Part shown: positions 46,801-58,800 of the stretch, in pieces | Layout: every line of letters begins with the position of its first letter | Numbering within the stretch: the first letter of the stretch is position 1 | NCBI RefSeq assembly: GCF_015706575.1 | Contig: NW_024037074.1 | Span: 30,493,334 to 30,557,333 of the forward strand | DNA: 64,000 bases | Source of the DNA: Patiria miniata | Lineage: Eukaryota > Echinodermata > Asteroidea > Valvatida > Asterinidae | Direction of reading: 5' to 3' | Made by a program: the position numbers and the translations under genes | Notes under the pieces: model-generated | Told to the model about the DNA's origin: nothing | Seen by the model: only the letters and a program-made list of their open reading frames with translations | Databases searched by the model: none

Positions 46801-49800
46801 TGTGAACCCACGACAACAATCCTTATGCCTGTACTTAGTCACCCTACTCTGTAAGTCAAACACTCAACTGCAACAATTGCGCAAACATGCACTGAATTAC
46901 ACGATAAAGCAATTCGGTCCTACCAGGCTAACTGGGTCACACCACGGGGCTCTGCGCTCCGTACAATCGCTCAACCACGGTACGAGAAGTCAGGCCGAAA
47001 CAGCGTCAACACCGGTACACTGCACCACACACGGCCTCGCCAAAGCAAACGCTAGCTTCGTCACGGACAATGGCAATTTCACTTGTACACTACTACTGAA
47101 CCCGCTCCATTCACAGAACTGAGGAACAACTTACGCAACTCACGCAACTGAACCAACTGAACCAACTGAACTCAACTGAACTGATTCACGCCCGGCCGAC
47201 CATGCGCTCAAGTACCACGGCAAGGGTAGCGGGGCCACGCCCAATCACGCCGTGATTGGCCGCCAACCCTTCACCTCTGCCCGGTAACACTAATCACGCA
47301 TACGCGGATACGGGAAACACAGATCGCAAGTGCGGTCACGGCCTGCCTCGCCCCGCCCAGCAACAGCGAGCGCGCTCCGATTGGCGGCCACTCCCGCCAA
47401 AACCACGAGACATTGTCCGCTGACACGACCTGACTTCCTTGCCAAGAAATTACAAGTAAACACTACCAAATAAGGGGAATTAGACTGGTGTCGGCCCACC
47501 CCATCACGCCACAATATCTATACCTTACTATAGCTCCCAATACCTATCAGCGAATAAGAGTATTATATAGGTTTTCTTTTTGCCTAAATTTTTAGCAACA
47601 AATGCAAGAAATCATACTTCTCTTGCCCTTGTCCCCTCTTTACTCAACAGGTGCTGGAAGTGTGATCAAATTTACGACAGAGGTATGCATATGCAACGGA
47701 GATAGCACAATAAAAAGTGTTGTACTTGAAGGATTCGTAAGTATTTCTATTAACGGACCAGTCAAAGTAAAATATAACACTTTTTTGGCGGCATGGTTTT
47801 GGTAATAGCGGGCAACTATGTCAGATCAACACTCAAAGGATGGAGAAGAATATGTAGGTGGATGCCGCCTTTAATTTTGGACCAAGAATACCAAATTTGC
47901 ATAAATTGTTAATCCCTACCGTGTAATATATTTATTCCCATATTAGGGTTTTTTCTTAATTTTTTATTTTTTGAAAAGTTTATTTTGGTGATTCTACTTG
48001 CACGCCTTTACTAAAATAACATTTTCTTAAACGTGTATACATGTAAGTGACTGAATAATTATGAGGACATGGTTACGATCCTAAATGGCTATTATTATAT
48101 CTATTATATCAAGTTGTTTAATGGCACAGTTACCCTATTAAAACCTTGTGGCAGATCATGTAAACAGTAATAACATTGTGATATTTAGCTCAGCAAACAA
48201 AAATGGGGGAATGAGCTGGCTGTCCGTAAACTGGGCTTACATTAGGCACTAACGCCTAATGTGGGATACTTGAAAAGGTTCAAGGCCCCCCCCCCCCCAA
48301 AAAATGCTTGCAATAATTGTGTTTATGGTGAAATGTTTTCTTTCTTTTAATTTTCTTTGCAATAATTTTGGGAATTTCCTTGAACTTGTTCAGGTCTTGC
48401 AAAAATGCGCGCAATTTCTGGGTATAGTAGCCATTTTGGATTGTTACTATGGTCTCATAAGCATTGTATATGTTTTAGAAAAAGTTATTATAAAGTGAGG
48501 ATGTATCAGTAGAATCATCAAGATAACATTTTCAAAAAAAAAGAAAAACAATTAAAAATATACCCCAATATAGGGGGAAAAATACTCACGGCAGGTATTA
48601 ATTTACCGATTTATGCACATTAGGTATATTTAGGGTCGAAATTAACGATGGCATCCACCCATATCTTGTTTGTTATGATTCAAAAAATCGATCTATTATG
48701 GATGCCAGCTATTACCAAAAAATGGCGTAAAATCATTTTCCAGAGAACTTTTCCACATTTAGCTGGCCTACTATATCTAAGGGAACTTACTTTTTTCCGG
48801 GAAACAGGGTTCCCAGCCACTATGCAAATCAGAGAAACCTTGATGGTGGTTTCGTTATCCAGTCAAAAGAAACTCCGGGAATTTCTGAAAATCACATACA
48901 ACGGGGAATTTTGAAAACACCGAAAATCTAGGATAGCTTAGGCAATTGACGGTAACCCTGAGGGGAACGTTTTTGTTGTTTTTTTCTTCTCTTTTTTTGG
49001 CCAGTTTGGCGTCTGTGTGTCTTGTACCATGTATCCAAGTTGCATCGATCCATTGATTGACTGGCTGTGGCGGCATTTTTTTAATTGATAAAGTGTGGAT
49101 ATTGGTCAACTCTCCAGACAATAACAATTGGATGGAATGTTACACCTCCTCTTGATTTCACAGCAACTTCATTTAAGTGAAAATATTCCTCATGGCACTT
49201 TGGAATACTTCTCCAAAGGAAACATTATGGGAAAAGTCTCAAAACTGTGTTTTCATAAAGTGCTGGGAACTCTGTTTTACTAGTTTTATTAAAAAATGTA
49301 GCCAGTATAATTACCTATACATTTTACCCTTACAAGTTTGAGGACTTTGTTTCTTTGTTTCTTTTTTTTTTGGGGGGGGGGGTTGAAGAATATGTGAATA
49401 AGACAGGGGGGTGGAAGAAGATGGAAATAAGAAATTGATTTTTTTTCCCTGAAGAATGCCAACGGTCCCATAAATGGGCTGGAATTGTTGAGGAGTGCGG
49501 ATTCTGCTGCCACTTTCCTGGTGGGTACATCCGATGTCCAAGCCTCCATTGAATGGCCCTTGAACACCAAATGCCAATCAGCACGAGATGAATCGGAGTG
49601 TGCGCTCAGGTACCCTTACTGTAACTTCACTGAAGCCGGATGCTCATGGTAAGTGCTCCACATCAGCTATTTACAGTCATCTTCCATAATCACCATACTG
49701 GCGCACTAGAAACTGAACTACCCAAGCCTATTATTGCCAGTGTCCAAGTAATGTTCCTAATGTTGTTAGCATCGTGACTACCTGTGCGTGATCCCTAGCT

Positions 49801-52800
49801 ACATGGCCTTTATGAGTTAATGGGTTCCAACTATAGTGCCCCCAGAACAAGGATTTTCGGGAACCCCTAAAATATAAGGTAGAAATCTCTATTACACTGA
49901 CTGGATAGCACTTCGACCTATGCGTGTACACAAAACCGTGTTACCCTTGCACACACGCGGCAGCCATTTTGAAGCTCCCTAAAAAGCCCCACAACGCACA
50001 GATCCGTATATAAAACACACAGATTTACAATAGTTTAGGAAGCGATTTTGGATCATCAAACACGTTTTATTTATTCATATTCCCCCACAGTTTTATTTTA
50101 TTCATGTTAATATTTGTTCAAATATTTAATTTTATTTTTCGATAAATATATATTTGCATATACTTTTACGTGGCCGAAAGGAGCTTCAAAATGGCGTCCA
50201 GTGACTTCATCCCCCACGGCCGACCCGAAGCGCTATCCATACAGTCAGTATAATATTGTAGCGGGATCCTACTGGGCTCTTGTCCGCCAATTCCAGCAAA
50301 ACGCAAGAAAGGGGACACACAGACGGGATTTCTAACTCTGAAAGAAGATCTCATTTATTTCGCCAAGCGGAGTCTGCGGGCAACTTGCCGCACCGCTACC
50401 AGAACTGCAACTGATCAATTCCCAGCATATACATGCACAGTTTCACAAAATGTATTACAATGTTACAACTTTACCCAACCCTGGAATCCAGCCAAGTTCT
50501 TCCCGCGCAATTGAACAAAAGAACCCCACTTAGCCAACCTATTTGTAGAGCCTATTTCCGGAGCGCGCGCCAGCAAGACCCAAAACCAGGTCAGGTGCGC
50601 GCCGCCGGAGCCCCTCCGCCGGAGCACTAGTGCTAGAAAGCAATGACAACAAAAGTGTGCATAAGACTGTCCGTTACACTACCCCCTCCTTAAATTGGGC
50701 CTATTCTCCTGAATAGGGGCACATATACAACACATTTTACATGATTTTTTTGTTCTTTAACCCAACATTGGGTGTCCTCAAAGGATGTGGAGCAACGTTG
50801 ATCTGGTCCCCAAAATGGTTACTGCAAGATCAAACATTAATCCAGCAATCCATGATGACAACCTCTTCAACAGGGAAACATTTTAGAAACAACATGAGAA
50901 ATCAGACACTTTACTTTGTTTATCAATGGGTGTCCTCAATGGAAGTTGATCAGCGTTGATTCGAGTCCCCAGACTGGTGCACAGAATCAAACAATGATAC
51001 AACAAACCGTGATGACTACCTTATTACAACAATTTCAACACATTCTTTTACAGTCTTTTTGTCTTTTCCAGTTCACATGGAAACTGTTCTTTATGTCCTC
51101 ACTGTTTCACCAAACAATGTCCATCCAAGACAGAACTTCTCTCCAGTCTCTGTCTGTGTTGCACTTCGCAAGCTTTAGTGTCTTCAGCCAAGTACACAGG
51201 TCACATCGCTGTACTCCTGCCACCTGGTCGTTGACTCCCCAACCTTGCTTTGGCCCCGTTGTCTTCCGTGGTGTCTGTCCACGCACTGTTGTCTTCTCCG
51301 GCAGCCTTGTCTTCTGTGGTGCACCCCGCACCGGCGGATTCCCGGTCTTCTTCGGCGGCCTCATCTTCTGTGGTGCACCCTGCACCGGCGGATTCCCAGC
51401 CTTTGATGCTCCCTGCATCAACGGGTATCCTGTCTTCTGTGGTACTCCCTGTACCTTCGGCCTCGTCTTCTTTGATGCGTCCTGCATCGCCGGATCCGCA
51501 GTCTGTTGGCTTACCGTTCTTGTCCCTGTCACCTGCACCTGCGGTCTGAAAGTCAATGTCGTTGCTTGCTCCAGCGTGGCTGCTTTCGCCGGGGGATAGT
51601 GCCGCTCCGGCTCGGTTGCCGTCACCTGAACATGAAGGTCAGTGTCTTGTGGTCGATTGTCCGTGGTCTGAGTTGCTGTCCCGGCAGCACGGCGGTCGAT
51701 GAGTTCAGCGTGCTCCGGCTGATCGGCATGCACCAGCGGAGCCGTCCACAACGGTGGATCTGTGTGCATCGATGGAGATGTCCGCAACGATGGAGCTATC
51801 GATGTGCAGCTAAAGTCCTCCGCAGCAGTTGGATCAGGACTGGAAAAGTCAGTGCATCCACGAACCTCGATCCGATGGACAGCCGTCATGCTCGCCAGTA
51901 TCACGGGACGGGGCTCCACGTCAACAGCAGGGCTATCATCGCTCGCAGCGGCCTCCCTACTCGTGGTCTCCCCATTCACGCGACAACCCGGCCTAACATC
52001 AACTTCTGCCCCCGGACCGCTGAACAGGCTTGCTCGTCGTTCATCTTCATCCTGATCCGCACTGGTAGAATCATCGGAGCTGTACATCGCTTCCAATTCG
52101 GCGATCATTTTATTAATCCTCTGCAACACACCTACCGCTGAACCAGTTGCCTGTGGATTACGTCTGTCCGAGGAATGGGCTGATCCACAAATCTGCCGCT
52201 CCAAGGAGTCTCCCACCTTCCGAACGTCAATGATGACATCGTTGATGGCGTCCACGATCTCAACTACGGTTCGGCTTTCCGTCATTTCCAGTGATTAGTC
52301 AAAAATCCCGTCAATATCCCACCGCTGCCACCATTTGTAGCGGGATCCTACTGGGCTCTTGTCCGCCAAATCCGGCCAAACGCAAGAAAAGGGGACACAC
52401 AGACGGGATTTCTAACTCTGAAGGAAGATCTCATTTATTTCGCCAAGCGGAGTCTGCGGGCAACTTGCCGCACCGCTACCAGAACTGCAACTGATCAATT
52501 CCCAGCATATACATGCACAGTTTCACAAAATGTATTACAATGTTACAACTTTACCCAACCCTGGAATCCAGCCAAGTTCTTCCCGCGCAATTGAACAAAA
52601 GAACCCCACTTAGCCAACCTATTTGTAGAGCCTATTTCCGGAGCGCGCGCCAGCAAGACCCAAAACCAGGTCAGGTGCGCGCCGCCGGAGCCCCTCCGCC
52701 GGAGCACTAGTGCTAGAAAGCAATGACAACAAAAGTGTGCATAAGGCTGTCCGTTACAATATAAATCAGTGGGTATAGATGGATAGCTCTGTTGGTAGAG

Positions 52801-55800
52801 CACCGGAACGGCGATCTGGAGGTTCAAACTCAATTTATTATCATATGCATGCATTGTACCTAGTACTTCCTAAAAAGGGGCAAAGCACTCACCAGAACCG
52901 AAGGGGAAAATCACCAGCCATTTAAAACTCGACGCCCATGTTGTTACATCTTCATTCAATTAACATTATTTCTTTCTTCCCGCAGTACCGCTAATAACTG
53001 CACCAATGACCCGCCTACAGGTATGTCACATCCTTTTTTCATGTGGCGCATATCAGCTTGAAGATTACAACTAGTTTTACTGGCAAATGTTGTTTGCCAA
53101 AACAACCCGTATTTGTCATACCTCTGTCTTGGATTCTTTGGATTTTGATGTAAAAAAAACACAACAAGTAGCAGTAAACACAACAAACATGACAATCGAA
53201 CGCCAACTCACATTTGCTAGTAGAGTTCACTGCTCCCACTCATGTGTGAAAACCTGCGGATGAAAATAGCGTGGGTACCAACTTTTCACAACATGCGTAC
53301 CGTACGTACAAAGTCATTGCACACTCCCAGTGGGATATCACGTACGTGATATGCCACAGGGAGTGTGCCATGACTGTTTATAACTTAACACGTGATCGTT
53401 CTAGGCCAATGAAAATACAGTGTTTAAGACAGAGGTATAACAATGGGTAATGGCCAATGCAGTGGGACGCTTAGGCGAGCGATAGTATTATACACACCTC
53501 ATTATAACACACCTCTTGCGGTTCTTTATTCTGGTTGGCTTAAACGCGGTCACGTGTGGTTCACTATTATAGGCTAGTACATGAAATTTGCGTCAGCGTG
53601 AACGAGACGCGCGTCAAGACATCGCGCGCGCGAAATTTCCGGAGTATGGAGCACTGATACTGCATAGCGGATAGAGAGCGGCACAATGAATGAATGTGAG
53701 ACCGCGGCTGTTGATCTACGAAGAACAAGTTGCCTTCTTTATAGGCATCATGAATACTTTTGTAACATCGCAGTTCACTTTATTTACATTTTGACCACCA
53801 CCACTGACCACGGTTTACAATTTTTCTTATGTCGTGGTTTACTTTTTTTTTAATGCCGCAGTTCCTTTTTCGGCGTTTTGGAAATAATAGTCACTGCGGA
53901 AATGTGTCCACTTTAGAACATCATTATACGTGTACGTCATAGATATAGAATTCTATATCTATGGTGTACGTGACAAAAATGCGCGTCAACTCTTCATACA
54001 GCGCGCGCGATATATACGCGTAGAACATTTGTAATATACGCGGCCATCTTCGTGAGACCGGGGGCGAATTGGTCAATACGCAAAGTCGACTTTGTGACTG
54101 GTGTATGAATATCCGCTATCCCAACCTCGTGCCCACTGATCTCTATATAAAGACTGGATAGCTCATAAAGAACCGCACAAATGAATGAATTTGACGCCAT
54201 ATTGGTGAGACCGGCTGGTGATCTACAAAGGACAAGTTGTCGTCTTTATAGACAGCATGATTTCTTTTGTAACGTCGCGGTTCACTTGACTTATATTGTG
54301 ACCACCACCACTGACCAAGGTTAACTACAATTTTTCTAACGTCGTGGTTACTTTTATAATGCCGCAGATCACTTTTTCGGCGTTTTTGAAATAATAATCA
54401 CTACGGAAATGTGTCTCTTTTAGAACATCATAATTATGTGTACGTGACCAAACTGCGCGTCAACTGTTGATACAACGCGCGCGTATTTACGCGTAGAACG
54501 TTCGTATTATACGCGGCCATCTTCGTGAGACCGGGGGCGAATTGGTCAATATGCAAAATGTATTGTGTGAATGTTGTATGCATATCCGCTATCCAGTCTT
54601 TATATAGAGATCAGTGCTCGTGCCCCGTGGGTACGATCTTGCAGCGCCATGTTGTTTCCCATCATGCCTTGCGCGATCGTAACCCCTGGAATTGTGTAAT
54701 TTAACTATACCAAAATACGGTATATTATAATTAGGGCTGCAGTTTATCCGTTTTACGTGCCGACGCCATCTTTAAAATGTTAAAAGTTGTGATTTTGAAG
54801 AATCAATCCTTTCAAACACAACGTTTGGACGTTGTGTTAATTAGCAAAGATTTGTATTAAATGTACGTACCCCTTTCGTGCCTTTAAAACCACAGATACA
54901 GGGGGTTTTTTTAGCGAAAAACGCGGCTGACATAATCCATATCGTACAGGCATCGCGACTTTTGAATCATATTTTTTTTTCGTACGTGACGTTACGTGCA
55001 AAGCTAAGCACGCGAGCGCGAGCGCATTATGGGCGCGCCCGGCGTGCAATCTTCGAATAGCCATTCAGCGTCATTTACGTCATCATCACAGCCAGGGGTT
55101 AGTGTAAGGAACGAGCACGCGCCCCTGGAGTCGAGGCTGGTGTAAAAGACATTAGCGCGTGATTCAGCCCGAGAACCTACACGCGCGCGTACTTCATTTG
55201 TTTGCACTGCATTTCTGGTTCTAAATGACGTCACACTTCGGTACTCCACAGTACCCGTCTTTATAATAGAGATCAGTGGATCAGGCACTATACTAAAAAA
55301 AATTGACTGGTTACAGCGCCCTCTCAAAACTAAAAAAAATTAATCTAGGGAAACTAAAAGCGGTCCTTTAACTGTAATATTGCCTATAGTTGAATCTCTT
55401 CTGAGTTAATTGTTGAACCAAAACATTTCAATTATGAAACCCTGAACAAGTTTCTTTTCTTATTTTATATTTTGGACAGAGGTTAGTTTAATAAAAAACA
55501 CATATGGACTTGTAAAATTCGGTTACTCGTGCACGTCTCTGCTCCCCTCAGTTCTAGATATACTGTGAGTGACCAGAAGAGGGTCCTATAGGTCACTCAC
55601 AGTCCCTCGGGGCGCATAGACGTGCGTGCACTAGTGACCTCATTGCCAGTCCATATGTGTATAATAGGGTGCGCACTTGACTGCCGTACAAAATAATGCC
55701 GACGTTCGCGCGACGTTATAAAAAGGGGGGAAAAGCACAGTCTTGAGACAAAAATGGTCGAGGAACCTTACTATCCACTCAACCCCCCCCCCCTCCCGCG

Positions 55801-58800
55801 GATGCTACGCCACTTTAGTGTATCATACACTCGACCATAAAAGAAAGCCCCCTTCCAATACTTTTTTGTCTCAAAACTCAAAAACTACTGAGCACCTCTG
55901 GCTCAATAACGACTAATCAGTACATACATTTCTTAGCCAGCCAGCCAGCCATACTCTCTATTTGGCCCAAAACAGTGATAATGTACGAATTTATGCAATT
56001 TATGACAAAACAAATGCACTTTTGTATACGTGTAAGTTGTGGTTTACACTCACCTTGCACGCATACAAAAATGAAACTTTTTTCAGTACCATTTGTCATA
56101 AATTGCATAATTATGTACACATTATCACCGTTTTGAACCAAACAAAGAGTATGGCTGGATTGCTAAGAGATTTCGAAGGGTTGAGTGTATTTTTTTAGAG
56201 TGATTATCGTGTGCTCTTTTAATCTTTTGCAGATTTTCGTGACGATGTACATGTACTGACAGTGTTGCCAAACTCAAATGTATCGGCCTGCCCGAACGAC
56301 ACCGTGCACTGGTTTTGCCATCTCGATTCTGCTGTAGTCACTCCTAAGTGGAATTGGCCTATATGTAATAACTAAGACTGATTCATATTTCACGCAATTG
56401 TCAGTGCAAAGTTAATTCGTAATACGGTCAAGGCAAATATGGCAATGAAACAGTTATTGTTGACGTATTGAAAATGACGTGCACTGTTGCTTTGCGTAAA
56501 CTTTGCGTAAACTTTCACCCTTTAGTTAACTGACAGCTAATACGCAACCTCTAAAAAGAAAAACAACTGAAAACGTGTTTGAACAACGACATTATTGTCA
56601 GAACCCCGAACATCATTGGGCTGCGTAGGTCAGTTTGTGAAGCACCGGAATGGTAATCAGGAGGTCGCTGGTTCAAACCCCGCTGTAGTCGATTACTCTG
56701 TTCAAGTATGAGAAATCGTGCTCAATGTGTATTTTTTTATTTATATGTATTTATATCTACAGTGGCAAGTGACCTGATCGAGATAACGAACATATCAACT
56801 AATGATGTGCTACAAATGGACGTTATTGTGCAGAGCGACAGCGTAGGGAGCTACAGCTGCACGGTGGATGTTGGAGGCAGAGTGTTGACTAAACAAGTTG
56901 AACTCACTATGAAAAGTAAGTCAATAATCAGCTTCTAATTGTATTCTCCAAATTTATTTACTGAAACAGACATGTGGGCTATACATGTTTGTGCCAGTAA
57001 TAAACTCAGACAAGGATCGTTTCACCAAAGTGGGATATCTATTTGTGTCAAAACCATGCTCGCGTTTCCAAATTGTCTTCATTTTCTCAGACTGCAATGC
57101 TGAATGCATATGCCAAACAATCTATCAAGTCTTACCAAGGCATTCCCAATGGTACACACTCACAAACAAAATTGCACCATGCCTGATACAATTTAGGCCA
57201 CCAACCTGGGGGGTTGGTCGGTATCAAGTGAGGAGAATAATGCTCATGGTGATTTTTGGCAATGTATGCACCCCTAGAGTTGTAAAATATGTGATAACAT
57301 TGTAGCAGTGGCATCTTTTTGGGTGTTATCACTTTTTTTCCAAAATGGCCGCCAACATGCTTGTTACCACATATAAGCTGCCATAACTAAGCTCATTGAG
57401 CAGTTAGGACAGTGTTTTGGTGTCTATGACTAGATTCGAGGGGTCAAATATTTCAGTTCTGTCTTTACCTAACTCATCAAAGCCTTGCTTTATATGGAAA
57501 TCCAAGATAGCCACCAAAATGGCTGCCACCACATGGAAGAAGCCATATTTAAGATATTAAGTCCGAATTTCAGCCAAGGAAATTAATTCTGTTTAAAAAT
57601 AAGAGTTTTTTTTACATTAGTGTGCGACGTTGCAAAATTTTAGTACACGAGAACAAAGGAAGTACCCCACTTCTATGCCTGTGTAAGGGTGGGTGGGTGG
57701 GTGTGTGTGCACATACCGCACCCAAGTGGAACGCTCGCTGAAGTGTACATCGGTGTGCTTCTTGAAAGGCGTAAACTAAGTGATTTTTGTGATTTCTTGA
57801 TTTTTAAAATATTTTTAAGGTACCGACATAAAACAATTCCGACTTGAGTCAAGTCTACCCTCGGCCACGTGGTATGTGGAACACAGACACACTACAATAT
57901 TCCGTGTTTTTTTTTCCCACTCGCGCTCGCGGGATAACTAATATAATAATGGATATTATAAAGCACGTTTATCCACCGTTATTGTAGACTTGGCCAAGTC
58001 TGGGTTGCACTCGTTCTGAGCCTATAGTAAATCCACTCACGGGGCATATCGCATAACGCGCGCCCTCATGCATCGAATCCGGACCACCACGTTAAAAACG
58101 TACATGTTCATGTTATTTTCAAGTGATACAGAAAACCTTTGCACCACATGTATGCACATGCTCTGCAATACATGCACACATGTACGTGTGATACGCGTGC
58201 TGTACAATGTATGCACTGTGTGCGCATTGTTATACGGCACTAAAGAGGAACGCACGCTTAAGTGTACCTTGTCGGGCATGTGGAAAGGCGTAAACTAAGT
58301 GATTTGTGTTTTTGTTTTTTTAAGATACCGACTTAAGGCAATTCCGACTTGAGTCGATTCCGACTTGAGTCAAGTCTACCGTTATTGATGCTCAAGGCGC
58401 TACAGCATTATTGCCCTGCTCATTGGGTAAATGAAACATTCCGAATACGATCTAAACAGCTCCCTGTGGATTGCATACAGCTCGTAGCTGCCATTTCGGC
58501 GCAATGCAGCTAAATTCAAGCACAATAACCACCTCTGCCCTTACAGGTACCCATTTACTCCTGGGTGGAGAGAAGCAATGAGTGACAAAATGCCTTGCCC
58601 AAGGGCACACGCACCATAGCAACAGCCTGGACTCGAACCCACAACCTGTAGGATTACCCACAGACCACGAAATCGGACCACGAGGCCACTTGTGTGGATG
58701 ACACCACTAAATATGAATAATATGAAAAAAACATCTTCGTTTGGATAATATGAAGATCCACTCCCCTCTTGAAAATGTTTCAATGCAATCGGGCCTCATT

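Larger units (their letters stand above)
38412..47513 (-). mobile_element. Nearly complete Ty3/Gypsy LTR retrotransposon, antisense in gene B intron 11
   Basis: Two 1,236-bp LTRs (38,412-39,647 and 46,278-47,513), each starting TGTGGCGG and ending CGCCACA, flanked by the 4-bp duplication ATAT (38,408-38,411 and 47,514-47,517). Read on the minus strand: 5' LTR, primer-binding site, one gag-pol frame, then about 1 kb of AT-rich sequence and the 3' LTR. By eye I found one LTR difference (C at about 39,430 versus T at 47,291), so insertion is recent. No clear polypurine tract precedes the 3' LTR. The pol frame has one in-frame stop. No env was seen. Confidence 0.96.
50257..52758 (-). mobile_element. 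Short non-autonomous LTR retrotransposon, antisense in gene B intron 13
   Basis: 2.5 kb. LTRs 50,257-50,678 and 52,336-52,758 begin TGTAGCGGG and end CCGTTACA, with ATAT duplicated on both sides (50,253-50,256 and 52,759-52,762). The minus-strand inside has a tRNA-Leu-type primer site, a 392-codon ORF and a good polypurine tract, but no protease, RT, RNase H or integrase. LTRs differ at about six positions by eye, older than the Gypsy insertion. It must depend on enzymes from elsewhere. Confidence 0.92.

Noticed and set aside
51506..52141. Frames of 227, 211 and 97-99 codons on the + strand near 50,916-52,141
   Set aside because: Opposite-strand shadows of the 392-codon ORF of the small LTR element; no primer-site or LTR logic in that direction.
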